Source: Brevundimonas sp. UBA6550
GTDB taxonomy: Bacteria; Pseudomonadota; Alphaproteobacteria; Caulobacterales; Caulobacteraceae
Direction of reading: 5' to 3'
Assembly (NCBI RefSeq): GCF_002434505.1
Contig: NZ_DJKE01000008.1
Coordinates: forward strand, 361,300-425,299
Length of the DNA: 64,000 bases
The notes under the pieces are model-generated. The model had not been told where the DNA came from and did no database searches. It was given only the letters and a program-made list of their open reading frames with translations. Shown in pieces: positions 22,666-32,449 of the stretch. The position numbers were made by a program, and so were the translations under genes. Each line of letters starts with the position of its first letter. Position 1 is the first letter of the stretch.

Positions 22666-24375
22666 ATGAACATTCAAGGATGGGGCGAGATCGCCCTGAC
22701 CCTTGGGCTGGCCGTTCTGCTCGGCTGGCCCATCGGCATTTACATGTCGCGCGTCTGGAACGGCGAGCGGACCTGGCTGGACCCGGTGCTGAAGCCGGTC
22801 GAGGCTGTCTTCTATGGCGCCGCTGGCGTCGATCCGAAACGCAGCCAGGGCTGGCTGGGCTATGCCGGGGCGCTGCTGGCCTTCAACCTGGCGGGCTTTG
22901 TGCTGCTGTATGCGATCCTGCGGCTGCAGGGCATGCTGCCGATGAACCCGCAGGGGTTCGCGGGCGTCTCGCCGCACCTGGCCTTCAACACCGCCGTCAG
23001 CTTCGTGACCAACACCAACTGGCAGAGCTATGGCGGGGAGGCGACGATGTCGACCTTTACGCAGATGGTCGGTCTGACGGTGCAGAACTTCGTCTCGGCC
23101 GCGACCGGGGCGACCATCGCCGCCGCCCTGGCGCGGGCCTTCGTGGCCCATCGCGGCGAGGGGGTCGGCAACTTCTGGGCCGATCTGACGCGGAACACCC
23201 TCTATTTCCTCTTGCCCGCCGCCCTGATCCTGGCGGTCGCCCTGGCGGGGCTGGGCGTGGTTCAGAGCCTGACGGCCAATGTCCACGCCGTCGGCGTCGA
23301 GGGCGGGTCGCAGACCTTGCCGCTGTTCCCGGCCGCCAGCCAGGTGGCGATCAAACAGCTGGGCATCAACGGCGGCGGCGTCTTCAACGTCAACGGCGCC
23401 CATCCGTTCGAGAACCCGAACGCCATCACCAATCTGCTGACCGCCGTGGCGATCAACGTCATGGGTTGGGCCGCCTTCTTCGCCTTTGGTCGCACGGCGC
23501 TGGCGGGACGCGACATCAGGGCCCTGGCGACGGCGGCGCTGATCCTGCTGAGCGTCTCCTCGGCCGCCATGTATGTGATCGAGACGCAAGCACCGCCGTC
23601 CCTGGTCGCGGCCCAGGTGGACGCCTCCGTGAACATGGAGGGCAAGGAGGTTCGCTTCGGCGCCCCCGCCTCGACCGTCTGGTCCGTCGTGACGACCGGG
23701 GCCTCCAATGGCTCGGTCAACGCCATGCACGCCAGCTTCATGCCGTTGGGCGGCGGGTTGCAAATGTTCCTGATGCAGCTGGGCGAGATCCTGCCCGGCG
23801 GCGTAGGGTCGGGCATCGCCATCATGGTGGTCATGGCCCTGCTGTCGGTCTTCGTCGCCGGCCTGATGGTCGGGCGCACCCCGGAATATCTGGGCAAGAA
23901 GATCGAGGCGCGCGAGATCCAGTTCGCCATGATCGCGGTGCTGATCCTGCCGCTGGCCATACTGGGCTTCACGGCGATCGCGGCCGTCTTCCCCACCGCC
24001 CTGGCCGGTCTGCTGAACAAGGGATCGCACGGCCTGTCGGAGATGCTTTACGCCTACACCTCGGCGGCGGCGAACAATGGGTCGGCCTTCGCGGGCCTGA
24101 GCGCCAATACGCCCTGGTGGAACACGACCCTGGGCCTGGCCATGCTGTTCGGGCGGTTCATACCGGCCGTCGCCGTCCTGGCCATCGCCGGCAGTCTGGT
24201 CGCCAAGCCCAAGCTGGCGCCCAGCGTCGGCGCCCTGCCCACCGACAGCGGCCTGTTCATCGGTTTGCTGATCGGCGTGATCCTCATCCTCGGCGGACTG
24301 CAGTTCCTGCCCGCCCTCGCGCTGGGACCGATCGTCGAGCACTTCCAGGTGCTGGCGGCGGTCGCCGGCGCCTGA
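22666..24375 (+). CDS. kdpA: K+-transporting ATPase subunit KdpA
   Basis: 569-residue channel-like subunit of the high-affinity K+ pump, homologous to KtrB/TrkH with four selectivity-filter loops. Filter-region segments are seen at [19 protein letters not shown] (loop 1), [20 protein letters not shown] (loop 2), [20 protein letters not shown] (loop 3) and [20 protein letters not shown] (loop 4), with about ten membrane helices. Length is close to the usual ~557. It lies 18 bases after kdpF and 18 before kdpB. K+ enters through this subunit while KdpB hydrolyses ATP. Confidence 0.97.
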   Translation: MNIQGWGEIALTLGLAVLLGWPIGIYMSRVWNGERTWLDPVLKPVEAVFYGAAGVDPKRSQGWLGYAGALLAFNLAGFVLLYAILRLQGMLPMNPQGFAGVSPHLAFNTAVSFVTNTNWQSYGGEATMSTFTQMVGLTVQNFVSAATGATIAAALARAFVAHRGEGVGNFWADLTRNTLYFLLPAALILAVALAGLGVVQSLTANVHAVGVEGGSQTLPLFPAASQVAIKQLGINGGGVFNVNGAHPFENPNAITNLLTAVAINVMGWAAFFAFGRTALAGRDIRALATAALILLSVSSAAMYVIETQAPPSLVAAQVDASVNMEGKEVRFGAPASTVWSVVTTGASNGSVNAMHASFMPLGGGLQMFLMQLGEILPGGVGSGIAIMVVMALLSVFVAGLMVGRTPEYLGKKIEAREIQFAMIAVLILPLAILGFTAIAAVFPTALAGLLNKGSHGLSEMLYAYTSAAANNGSAFAGLSANTPWWNTTLGLAMLFGRFIPAVAVLAIAGSLVAKPKLAPSVGALPTDSGLFIGLLIGVILILGGLQFLPALALGPIVEHFQVLAAVAGA

Positions 24376-24393
24376 TCCCCCGGACATCCTGAC

Positions 24394-26460
24394 ATGACAC
24401 AACTCACTCTCGATCCCCGCGAGGGCGGCCGTGCGTCGCCCCTCGCGGGCGGGCTCTCCGGGGCGATGATCGGTCGCGCCGTGGGCGATGCGGTGGTCAA
24501 GCTGAACCCCGTCAAACTGATCAAGAACCCGGTCATCTTCACCACCTGGATCGTGGCGCTGCTGTCCACCATCTCGGCGGCCGCGGCCATCGCGAGCGGA
24601 CAGTCGGCCGGATTTGCGGTGCAACTGGCCCTGTGGCTGTGGGCCACGGTCCTGTTCGCCAATGTCGCCGAGAGCGTCGCCGAGGGGCGGGGCAAGGCGG
24701 CGGCCGATTCCTTGCGCGCCACCCGCGTCACGACCAAGGCCAAGCTGATCGTCGACCCCGCGACCGGCACGGTGGTCCCGACCAATGCGTCGGAGCTTGA
24801 GGTCGGCTCGATCATCCTGGTCGAGGCCGGCGACGTGATCGCCTCGGACGGCGAGATCGTCGAGGGCGTCGCCTCGGTCAACGAGGCGGCCATCACCGGC
24901 GAAAGCGCCCCGGTGATCCGCGAAAGCGGCGGCGACCGCTCGGCCGTGACCGGCGGTACCACCGTCGTCTCGGACTGGATCAAGGTGCGCATCACCGCAA
25001 AGCCAGGCTCGACCTTCCTGGACCGCATGATCGCCATGGTCGAGGGCGCGGACCGTCGAAAGACGCCGAACGAACTGGCCCTGGCCGTGCTGCTGGCCGG
25101 CCTGACCCTGATCTTCCTGATCGCGGTCGTTACCCTGGTGGGCCTGGGCGCCTATTCCGGCGTCGATCTGGACCCGATGGTCCTGGGCGCCCTGTTCATC
25201 ACCCTGATCCCGACCACGATCGGGGGGCTGCTGTCCGCCGTCGGCATCGCGGGCATGGACCGGCTGTTGAAGGTGAACGTCCTGGCCACCTCGGGCCGGG
25301 CGGTCGAGGCGGCGGGCGACGTCGACACCCTGCTGCTCGACAAGACCGGCACCATCACCTTCGGCAACCGCATGGCGACCGAGGTCATCCCGGTTCCGGG
25401 CGTCCGTCCCGAAGCCGCCCTGGCCGCCGCCGTCATGGCGTCCCTGGCCGACGAGACCCCGGAAGGTCGCTCCATCGTCGAACTGGGCCGCAACGCCGGC
25501 GTCTCGGTCGATCAGCCGGTCGGCGCCGTCGCCATCCCCTTCACCGCCGTCACCCGCCAGTCGGGCCTGGACGTCGGCAAGGACAGCTGGCGCAAGGGCG
25601 CGGTCGATGCGGTGCTCAAGGACCTGGGCCTGGCCGACGGCGCGGCTCCGGCCGAGTTCCGTCAGGCGGTGGACAGGATCGCCCGTTCGGGGGGCACCCC
25701 TCTGGCTGTCACCCAGAACGGCGTCCTGGCCGGCGTCATCCACCTGAAGGACGTGGTCAAGCCGGGGGTGAAGGCGCGCTTCGCCGACCTGCGCCGGATG
25801 GGGCTGCGCACCGTCATGATCACCGGCGACAATCCGGTCACGGCGGCGGCCATCGCCTCGGAAGCTGGGGTGGACGACTTCCTGGCGGAGGCCACGCCCG
25901 AGGACAAGATGCGCCTGATCAAGGCCGAACAGGCCAAGGGCCGTCTGGTCGCCATGTGCGGCGACGGCGCCAATGACGCGCCTGCGCTCGCTCAGGCCGA
26001 TGTCGGCGTGGCCATGCAGACCGGGGCCCAGGCCGCGCGCGAGGCGGGCAATATGGTCGATCTGGACAGCGACCCGACCAAGGTCATCGAGATCGTCGAG
26101 GTCGGCAAGCAGTTGCTGATCACGCGCGGCGCCCTGACCACCTTCTCGGTCGCCAACGACGTGGCCAAATATTTCGCCATCATCCCGGCGATGTTCGTGG
26201 TGGCCCTGCCGTCGCTGGGCGCGCTGAACATCATGCGGCTGCACAGCCCCGAGAGCGCCATCCTGTCGGCGGTCATCTTCAACGCCCTGGTCATCGTCGC
26301 CCTGATCCCGCTGGCGCTGAAGGGCGTCAGATACCGGGCCATCGGCGCCGGCGCCCTGCTGGGTCGCAACCTGCTGATCTACGGCCTGGGCGGCCTGATC
26401 GCGCCCTTCGTCGGCATCAAGCTGATCGACCTTCTCATCTCCGCGCTCGGCCTGGCCTGA
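24394..26460 (+). CDS. kdpB: K+-transporting P-type ATPase subunit KdpB
   Basis: 688-residue P-type ATPase that powers KdpA. The phosphorylation motif DKTGT starts at D316. The actuator loop TGESAPV, the [10 protein letters not shown] hinge and the [16 protein letters not shown] membrane segment typical of KdpB are all present, as is the family start [15 protein letters not shown]. The stop overlaps an ATG at 26460 (TGATG), but the porin gene that follows probably starts at 26484. E. coli KdpB is 682 residues, so this is full length. Confidence 0.97.
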   Translation: MTQLTLDPREGGRASPLAGGLSGAMIGRAVGDAVVKLNPVKLIKNPVIFTTWIVALLSTISAAAAIASGQSAGFAVQLALWLWATVLFANVAESVAEGRGKAAADSLRATRVTTKAKLIVDPATGTVVPTNASELEVGSIILVEAGDVIASDGEIVEGVASVNEAAITGESAPVIRESGGDRSAVTGGTTVVSDWIKVRITAKPGSTFLDRMIAMVEGADRRKTPNELALAVLLAGLTLIFLIAVVTLVGLGAYSGVDLDPMVLGALFITLIPTTIGGLLSAVGIAGMDRLLKVNVLATSGRAVEAAGDVDTLLLDKTGTITFGNRMATEVIPVPGVRPEAALAAAVMASLADETPEGRSIVELGRNAGVSVDQPVGAVAIPFTAVTRQSGLDVGKDSWRKGAVDAVLKDLGLADGAAPAEFRQAVDRIARSGGTPLAVTQNGVLAGVIHLKDVVKPGVKARFADLRRMGLRTVMITGDNPVTAAAIASEAGVDDFLAEATPEDKMRLIKAEQAKGRLVAMCGDGANDAPALAQADVGVAMQTGAQAAREAGNMVDLDSDPTKVIEIVEVGKQLLITRGALTTFSVANDVAKYFAIIPAMFVVALPSLGALNIMRLHSPESAILSAVIFNALVIVALIPLALKGVRYRAIGAGALLGRNLLIYGLGGLIAPFVGIKLIDLLISALGLA

Positions 26461-26483
26461 TGCGCGTTTCCAAGGACATCCTC

Positions 26484-27200
26484 ATGCGTAAACCTCTCTC
26501 AAGGGCCACGGGCCGCAACGACGCCTGGTTCGCCGCCGCCTGCATCTTGGGCCTTTCCGGCCTTGGCCTGTGCAGCGAAGCCAGGGCTCAGGACGTGTCG
26601 GCAAACGTCTCCGTCACCTCCGACTACGTTTTCCGCGGCGTCAGCCAAACGCAGGAAAAGCCCGCGATATCGGCGGGCGTCGATCTGACGAAAGAAGGAT
26701 TCTACGCCGGCGCCTGGGCCTCCAACGTCGATTTCGGCGACAGCACGGACGCCGAGGTCGATCTCTACGCCGGCTATCGGCCCGAGGTCGCCGGCTATGC
26801 GCTGGACTTCGGCGTGGTCGGCTATCTCTACCCCGGTCAGCCCGAGGGCGCGGACTATGACTATGTCGAGCTGAAGGCTGCGGCCTCGCGCGCCGTCGGT
26901 CCCGCAACCCTGGGCGCCGCAGTCTATCATTCGCCGGATTTCTTCGGCGCGGCCGAGGATCAGGCGACCTATGCCGAGATCAACGGCGCCGTCCGCCCCG
27001 CCGACAAGTGGACGATATCCGGCGCGGTCGGTCGTCAGTGGGTGTCTTCGGACCTGGACTATACGACCTGGAACCTGGGCGCGGCCTATCAGCTGACCCG
27101 CAATCTGGCGCTGGACGTGCGCTATCACGACACCGACCAGCACGGCTTCGGCGAGGGCTATGGCGCGCGCGCCGCTGCCACGCTGAAAGCCGCCTTCTGA
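26484..27200 (+). CDS. TorF/Gcw_chp-family putative outer-membrane porin inside the kdp operon
   Basis: 238-residue exported protein. The signal peptide ends at about SEARAQ, followed by the family hallmark DVSANVSVTSDYVFRGVSQT and then beta-barrel-like alternating strands ending in ATLKAAF. This matches the Gcw_chp (TIGR02001) group of small putative porins. The start is ATG 26484 with AAGGA at 26472-26476; an ATG at 26460 overlaps the kdpB stop. It is inserted between kdpB and kdpC, which are adjacent in most bacteria, so it is probably co-expressed with the pump under K+ limitation and could ease K+ passage across the outer membrane. That role is inference. Confidence 0.85.
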   Translation: MRKPLSRATGRNDAWFAAACILGLSGLGLCSEARAQDVSANVSVTSDYVFRGVSQTQEKPAISAGVDLTKEGFYAGAWASNVDFGDSTDAEVDLYAGYRPEVAGYALDFGVVGYLYPGQPEGADYDYVELKAAASRAVGPATLGAAVYHSPDFFGAAEDQATYAEINGAVRPADKWTISGAVGRQWVSSDLDYTTWNLGAAYQLTRNLALDVRYHDTDQHGFGEGYGARAAATLKAAF

Positions 27201-27210
27201 GGCGACGATC

Positions 27211-27789
27211 ATGGTCAATCAACTTCGTCCGGCCGTCGTCATGATGGCCCTGTTCACCCTGCTGCTGGGCCTGGCCTATCCGCTGGCGGTCACCGGGATC
27301 GCACAGGCGGTCTTCCCCGATCAGGCCGACGGCAGTCTGGTGCGCGATGGACGAGGCCAGATCGTCGGCTCGGTCCTGATCGGTCAGCCCTTCGCGGGCG
27401 CCGCCTATTTGCACCCCCGCCCTTCGGCGGCGGGCAAGGGCTATGACGCCGCCGCCTCGTCCGGCTCGAACCTGGGGCCGCTGAACCCGGACCTGGCCGC
27501 CCGCGTCGCCGAAAGCGCCAGGGCGATCCGCGCCGAGGACGGGCCGGGGATCATCCCCGCCGATGCGGTGACGACCTCGGGTTCCGGTCTCGACCCGGAC
27601 GTGTCCCCGGCCTACGCTCGACTTCAGGCCGCGCGGATCGCCCGCGCCAGAGGCGTTCCCGTGCAGCAGGTCCAGAGCATCATCGAGGCGCACATCGAGG
27701 GGGCCTTCCTGGGCTTCATCGGCCAGCCGCACGTCAATGTCCTGATGACCAACCGCGCGCTGGACGCCCGCTTCGGCGCGGAGGGCTGA
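27211..27789 (+). CDS. kdpC: K+-transporting ATPase subunit KdpC
   Basis: 192-residue subunit with one N-terminal membrane helix (RPAVVMMALFTLLLGLAYPL) and a periplasmic domain containing GSVLIGQPF, YLHPRPSAAGKGYDAAASSG, SNLGPLNPDL and VPVQQVQSIIEAH, all standard KdpC blocks. It lies 10 bases after the porin gene and ends immediately before the kdpD TTG start. It helps assemble and stimulate the KdpFABC complex. Length is normal for the family. Confidence 0.96.
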   Translation: MVNQLRPAVVMMALFTLLLGLAYPLAVTGIAQAVFPDQADGSLVRDGRGQIVGSVLIGQPFAGAAYLHPRPSAAGKGYDAAASSGSNLGPLNPDLAARVAESARAIRAEDGPGIIPADAVTTSGSGLDPDVSPAYARLQAARIARARGVPVQQVQSIIEAHIEGAFLGFIGQPHVNVLMTNRALDARFGAEG

Positions 27790-30477
27790 TTGCCCGAGAC
27801 GTCGAGCGAAACCACGCCCGGCCCTTCAGCCGCTCCGCGCCGCAAGCGCGGGCGGCTGAAGGTGTTTCTGGGCATGTCGCCCGGCGTGGGCAAGACTTAT
27901 GAGATGCTGCGCGCCGCGCGCCGCCGAAAGGCCGAGGGGCTGGATGTCGTCGTCGGCGTGGTCGAGACCCACGGCCGCAAGGAGACGATGAGCCTGCTGC
28001 GCGGGCTGGACGTCATGCCGCGCGCGCCCATCGAACACCGCGACCGCGCCTTGATGGAGTTCGACCTCGACGGCGCCCTGGCGCGGCGGCCCGAACTGCT
28101 GTTGGTGGACGAATACGCCCATTCCAACGCGCCCGGTTCGCGCCATCCCAAGCGCTGGCAGGATGTGGAGGAACTGCGCGACGCCGGCATCGACGTCTGG
28201 ACCACGCTGAACATCCAGCATCTGGAAAGCTTGTCCGACGTCATTCTGCGCATCACCGGGGTTCGCCAGCGCGAGGCCGTGCCCGACAGCGTACTGACCG
28301 GCGCCGACGACATCGAGGTCATCGACATCACGCCCGAGGACCTGCGGGCGCGTCTGGCCGAGGGCAAGGTCTATGTGCCCGAGACGGCGCGGGTCGCGTC
28401 CGAGAACTTCTTCAGGATCGAGAATCTGACGGCCCTGCGCGAACTGGCCCTGCGCCGCGCGGCCCAGACGGTGGACGATCAACTGCTGTCACACCTGCGC
28501 GAGCGGGGCGTGTCGGGGCCGTGGGCGGCTAACGAGCGGATCCTGGTCCTGGTCGGCGGCGACGCGATGACCGCCTCCCTGGTGCGGACCGGGCGGCGGA
28601 TGTCGGACATGATGATGGACGCCCCCTGGTCGGTGGCCCACGTCGAACGGCCCAGCGGATCGCGCGCCGACGCGCGGTCGGCAGGACGGTTGTCCGAAGC
28701 CTTCAAGCTGGCGGAGCAGTTGGGCGGACGGCCCGTCACCATCAGCGGCGACGATGTGGTGCGCGCCGTGCTGGATCACGCCCATCGCAACAACGTCACC
28801 CAGATCGTCATCGGCAAAACGCGCGGCGGGCGGTTCGCCGAATGGACCGGCCGGGCCCTGGCGACCGAACTGCTGCGCAAAGCGCAAGGAGTCGCTGTCC
28901 ACGTGGTGACCGAGGGCGATCTGACCGCACCCGATCCCCCGACCCGGTCGGGCGTCCGGGCGGCGCTGGACTGGCGCGGCTATCCGGTCGGGGCGGGGTT
29001 CGTGCTGGCGGCGACAGGGGCGGCCCTGTTGCTGGACGCCCGGTTCGAGCGGGTCGATCTGGGCGTCATCTATCTGGCGGCGGTGGTGGCGGCCGGGGTG
29101 CTGAACGGGCTCAGGCCCGCTCTGGCGGCGGCGACTCTGGCCTTCCTGACCTACAACTTCCTGTTCCTCCAGCCGCGCTACAGCTTCCTGATCGGTTCGC
29201 CGACGGATGTTCTGACCCTGATCCTGTTCTGGGGCGTGGCCCTCGGCACGGGCGCCCTGGCGGGGCGGGTGCGCGAACAGGCCAGGGCGGCCCAGCGTCG
29301 CGCCGCCGCCGTTTCGGCCCTGCTGGCCGCCAGCCAGACCCTGTCGGCCGGTCAGGATCGCGCGACCACGGCCCGCAGCCTGGCCGAACAGGCCTCGGCC
29401 GCCGCCGGCGCGGGCGCCGTCGTCCTTCTTCCGGACGGCGAGGACATCGTCCTGACCGCCGCCAGCCCCGAGGGCGTAACCCTGGCCCCCGACGCCATGG
29501 CCGCCGCCCGCTGGGCCTGGACCCACGGCGAGGTCACGGGCCACGGCACCGGCACCCTGCCGCAGACCCATTGGCGGTTTCAGCCCCTTCAGGGCGTGCG
29601 CGGCCGGGCGGGCGTGGCGGGCATAGACGCCTCGGCCGTGGCGGCGGGCTCGGACGAAGAACGTCTGGCCATGGCCTTGCTGGATCAGGGCGCCGTGGCG
29701 CTGGAGCGGGCCGATCTGGCCGGGCAGGCGCTGGAGACCGAGACCCTGCGCCGCGCCGATCGTTTCCGCGCCGCCCTGATGAACTCGGTCAGCCACGACC
29801 TGCGCACGCCCCTGTCCACCGTCCTGGGCTCGGCGACGACCCTGATCGACTATGGCGCGACCCTGAAGCCCGAGGTCCGAGACGACCTGCTGCTCAGCAT
29901 CCGCGAGGAGGCCGAACGCCTGTCGCGCTATGTCGGGGATTTGCTGGACATGACGCGGCTGGAGGGTGGGGGGCTGAACGTCCGCACGGACTGGACCGAT
30001 GTGCGCGACATCCTGAACACTGCCGCCGACCGCGTATCGCGTCGCCTGGGCCGGCGCAAGGTCACGCGCGACTTCCCGGCCCAGCTCAGCCTGGTCGAGG
30101 CCGATCCGGGCCTGCTAGAACAGGCGGTGGTCAACATCCTCGAGAACGCCATCGCCTACAGTCCCGACGGCACGACCATCGAACTGGCGGCTTATGAGGA
30201 TCGCGGCGCCGTCGTCATCTCCATCGAAGATCAGGGGCGCGGCATTCCGACCGCCGAGCTGGAACGGGTGTTCGACAAGTTCCGCCGCATGGAGGAGCCG
30301 ACCGACCGCGCGAAAGGGGCGGGCCTGGGCCTGGCCATCGCCAAGGGCTTCGTCGAGGCCATGCGCGGCCGCATCGCCGCCGCCAGCCCGATCCAGGACG
30401 ACGCCGACGGCAGACGCGGAACCCGCATCCTGATCCGCCTGCCCAAATCCATCGCCACCCACCCGGATCTGCTGTGA
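27790..30477 (+). CDS. kdpD: Sensor histidine kinase KdpD
   Basis: 895-residue K+/turgor sensor. Domains in order: KdpD N-terminal ATPase-like region with Walker-type GMSPGVGKT (28-36); a USP-like domain around 250-380; DUF4118 with four short helices at about 400-500; a GAF-like segment; a HisKA box NSVSHDLRTPLS with His669; and a HATPase domain with NILENAIAYSP and GAGLGLAIAKG. It begins with TTG directly after the kdpC stop. It phosphorylates KdpE, whose gene overlaps by one base. All catalytic elements are present. Confidence 0.96.
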   Translation: MPETSSETTPGPSAAPRRKRGRLKVFLGMSPGVGKTYEMLRAARRRKAEGLDVVVGVVETHGRKETMSLLRGLDVMPRAPIEHRDRALMEFDLDGALARRPELLLVDEYAHSNAPGSRHPKRWQDVEELRDAGIDVWTTLNIQHLESLSDVILRITGVRQREAVPDSVLTGADDIEVIDITPEDLRARLAEGKVYVPETARVASENFFRIENLTALRELALRRAAQTVDDQLLSHLRERGVSGPWAANERILVLVGGDAMTASLVRTGRRMSDMMMDAPWSVAHVERPSGSRADARSAGRLSEAFKLAEQLGGRPVTISGDDVVRAVLDHAHRNNVTQIVIGKTRGGRFAEWTGRALATELLRKAQGVAVHVVTEGDLTAPDPPTRSGVRAALDWRGYPVGAGFVLAATGAALLLDARFERVDLGVIYLAAVVAAGVLNGLRPALAAATLAFLTYNFLFLQPRYSFLIGSPTDVLTLILFWGVALGTGALAGRVREQARAAQRRAAAVSALLAASQTLSAGQDRATTARSLAEQASAAAGAGAVVLLPDGEDIVLTAASPEGVTLAPDAMAAARWAWTHGEVTGHGTGTLPQTHWRFQPLQGVRGRAGVAGIDASAVAAGSDEERLAMALLDQGAVALERADLAGQALETETLRRADRFRAALMNSVSHDLRTPLSTVLGSATTLIDYGATLKPEVRDDLLLSIREEAERLSRYVGDLLDMTRLEGGGLNVRTDWTDVRDILNTAADRVSRRLGRRKVTRDFPAQLSLVEADPGLLEQAVVNILENAIAYSPDGTTIELAAYEDRGAVVISIEDQGRGIPTAELERVFDKFRRMEEPTDRAKGAGLGLAIAKGFVEAMRGRIAAASPIQDDADGRRGTRILIRLPKSIATHPDLL

Positions 30478-31208
30478 TGTCCGCCGTTCGCCCCCAGGTT
30501 CTGGTCATCGACGACGAACCCCAGATCCATCGTTTCCTGGCGCCCGCCCTGGACGCCGCCGGCTACGAACCCCGCCGCGCCGACAGCGGGCAGGAGGGCC
30601 TGCGCGCCATCGCCCTGTGGAGCCCCGACGCCGTGGTTCTGGACCTGGGACTGCCCGATATGGACGGCAAGGATGTGCTGACCCGCGCGCGGGAATTCTA
30701 TCCGGGGCCGATCATCGTCCTGTCCGCCCGTGACCGCGAGGCCGAGAAGATCACGGCCCTGGACCTGGGCGCCAACGACTATGTCGAAAAGCCGTTCGGC
30801 GTCGGCGAACTGCTGGCACGCATCCGTGCCGGCCTGCGCCAGGGCGCGCTGACGCCGGTTGTCGGGGGCATGATCACGGCGGGCGATGTGGTGATCGACC
30901 TGGACCGTCGCATCGTCACCCGCGCCGGCGAACGGGTGAAGCTGCGCCCCAAGGAATACGACGTCCTGGCCTACCTCGCACGCAACGCCGGCAAGGTGCT
31001 GGGCCACGCCGATCTGCTGAAGGCCATATGGGGCGCCGGCCATGCCGACGACGTGCAATATCTGCGGGTCGTCGTGGGCCAATTGCGGCATAAGCTGGAG
31101 ACGGACCCGGCCCAGCCGGTCATGCTGGTGACCGAGCCCGGCATTGGGTATCGGCTCGTTCAACTTGACCAATCTTCATCTCCAACCAGTGGAGGGCCGG
31201 CCGGATAG
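30477..31208 (+). CDS. kdpE: Response regulator KdpE
   Basis: 243-residue OmpR/PhoB-type regulator. The receiver domain has IDDEPQI, the phospho-acceptor D56 in VVLDLGLPD, the LSARD switch region and the conserved YVEKPFG lysine. The C-terminal winged helix shows KLRPKEYDVLAYLARNAG and HVQYLR-like YLRVVVGQLRHKLE, followed by GIGYRL. ATG 30477 shares a base with the kdpD stop. It should bind the T-rich site upstream of kdpF and switch the operon on when K+ is scarce. Confidence 0.95.
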   Translation: MSAVRPQVLVIDDEPQIHRFLAPALDAAGYEPRRADSGQEGLRAIALWSPDAVVLDLGLPDMDGKDVLTRAREFYPGPIIVLSARDREAEKITALDLGANDYVEKPFGVGELLARIRAGLRQGALTPVVGGMITAGDVVIDLDRRIVTRAGERVKLRPKEYDVLAYLARNAGKVLGHADLLKAIWGAGHADDVQYLRVVVGQLRHKLETDPAQPVMLVTEPGIGYRLVQLDQSSSPTSGGPAG

Positions 31209-31319
31209 TCGGTTTCGCTTTTGCGCAGGGGAGCAAACGAAGGCTTGTCAGGAATGGGGCTTCCGTTCGGCCTGTTCGTTTCCTAGCTAGACGGCGGATC
31301 ATTGCTGAGGAGAACGAGA

Positions 31320-31835
31320 ATGGTCACCGCCCGTGAGAAGCGCTTGGCGCCGTTGAGAACGCCCACCAGCCTGTCGGAAGAGGCGACGCGGGATATTTCC
31401 GCCGCGCTGACCGCGCTGTTGGCCGATACGTTCGCGCTCTACATCAAGACCAAGAACTTCCACTGGCACGTGTCGGGGCCGCATTTCCGGGACTATCACC
31501 TGCTGCTGGACGAGCAGTCGGCGGAAATTCTTGCCATGACGGATCCGATGGCCGAGCGGGCGCGCAAGATCGGGGGGACGACGCTGCGCTCCATCGGTCA
31601 GATCGCGAAGGAATCGCGGATCGCCGACAACGATGCGGACTATGTCGATCCGCTGGATATGCTGGCCGAGCTTCGCGACGACAATGGCGAACTGATCGGC
31701 CGGATGCGCGAGGCGCACGACCTATGCGACGAGCATAATGACATCGCCACCGCCAGCCTGCTGGAGAACTGGATCGACGAGAGCGAGAAGCGCGTCTGGT
31801 TCCTGTTCGAATCGGGCCGTCGCGGCAACGGCTGA
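31320..31835 (+). CDS. dps: Dps-family ferritin-like DNA-binding protein
   Basis: 171-residue starvation/oxidative-stress protein expected to form a dodecamer that oxidises and stores iron. Ferroxidase residues fit the pattern KNFHWHVSGPHFRDYHLLLDEQ (His48, His60, Asp64) with later DEHNDIATASLLENWIDESEKRVW-type helices. The start is ATG 31320 with GAGGAG at 31307-31312; an earlier TTG/ATG option adds six residues without support. The N-terminus is short and basic (TAREKRLAPLRTP), which may contact DNA. It stands alone after kdpE, and the gap before it is large enough for its own promoter. Confidence 0.92.
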   Translation: MVTAREKRLAPLRTPTSLSEEATRDISAALTALLADTFALYIKTKNFHWHVSGPHFRDYHLLLDEQSAEILAMTDPMAERARKIGGTTLRSIGQIAKESRIADNDADYVDPLDMLAELRDDNGELIGRMREAHDLCDEHNDIATASLLENWIDESEKRVWFLFESGRRGNG

Positions 31836-31910
31836 CGACGGAACCATTCCGCTTGCGCTGTCTTGTGTATCGTCGATAGTCGATGCTGGGGACAGCGCAG
31901 GAGGGACGGG

Positions 31911-32273
31911 TTGAAATACGGCATCTGGATCGGCGGATTGGCGCTGGCGGGCTTGGCTGCGGCGTCGACGGCCAGCGCGGGCATGTCCAACGCCTTTGGC
32001 AACACCATCGTGTCCCACTATCCCAACGGGCAGTGGGTGAAGCATTTCTTCGAGCCTGACGGGCGTTACACGTCGCAGTTTTCGGACGGGCGGCGGCTGA
32101 ACGCGCGCTGGACGGCCGAGAACGGCCGAATCTGTCTCAGCGATTTCGCGCCGCGCCAGATCTTGCCCCGCTTCTGCAGCCGCATGGTCGAGGCGGACGT
32201 CGGCGACAGCTGGCAGGCGCGCGATCCGCTGGGGCGCAATATCCGCAATGAACTGGTGGCGGGGCGTCGTTGA
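31911..32273 (+). CDS. Small exported protein of unknown function
   Basis: 120-residue protein with a clear signal peptide (KYGIWIGGLALAGLAAASTASA). The mature part of about 97 residues contains NTIVSHYPNGQWVKHFFEPD and RYTSQFSDGRRLNARWTAEN. It has two cysteines, in GRICLSD and PRFCSRM, that could form a disulfide. The TTG at 31911 has a strong AGGAGG (31899-31904) six bases upstream and puts the signal peptide at the very N-terminus; longer versions of the frame do not. It lies between dps and the tRNA gene. I do not recognise a family; the YPNGQW/YT-x2-FSDGR repeats resemble small beta-rich periplasmic proteins. Confidence 0.75.
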   Translation: MKYGIWIGGLALAGLAAASTASAGMSNAFGNTIVSHYPNGQWVKHFFEPDGRYTSQFSDGRRLNARWTAENGRICLSDFAPRQILPRFCSRMVEADVGDSWQARDPLGRNIRNELVAGRR

Positions 32274-32322
32274 CCCTTGCCCTGACGGTCGCCAGCCTCT
32301 AGAGGCGACGGCCTACCTGAAT

Positions 32323-32407
32323 GCGGATGTGGCGGAACTGGTAGACGCACTGGATTTAGGTTCCAGCGCCGAGAGGCGTGGAGGTTCGAGTCCTCTCATC
32401 CGCACCA
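32323..32407 (+). tRNA. tRNA-Leu (anticodon UAG)
   Basis: 85-base class II tRNA. The acceptor stem GCGGATG pairs with CATCCGC, and CCA is encoded at the 3' end. The anticodon stem CTGGA/TCCAG encloses TTTAGGT with anticodon TAG, reading CUN codons, mainly CUA. A short variable arm (GCCGAGAGGC region) and the T-loop GGTTCGAGTCC are present. Confidence 0.97.
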
Positions 32408-32416
32408 CAATAAAAA

Positions 32417-32449
32417 AGGCCCCGGATCGCTCCGGGGCCTTTCTTCTTA
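32417..32449. terminator. Bidirectional intrinsic terminator between tRNA-Leu and the permease gene
   Basis: A perfect 10-base stem AGGCCCCGGA/TCCGGGGCCT with a TCGC loop is followed by TTTCTTCTT and preceded by an A-rich tract, so it can stop transcription from the tRNA on the plus strand and from the permease gene on the minus strand. Confidence 0.9.

Noticed and set aside
22447..26244. A 1265-residue open frame on the minus strand opposite kdpA and kdpB
   Set aside because: It is the antisense shadow of GC-rich genes: Gln/Gly/Arg/His-rich, no family features, and it opposes two certain genes.
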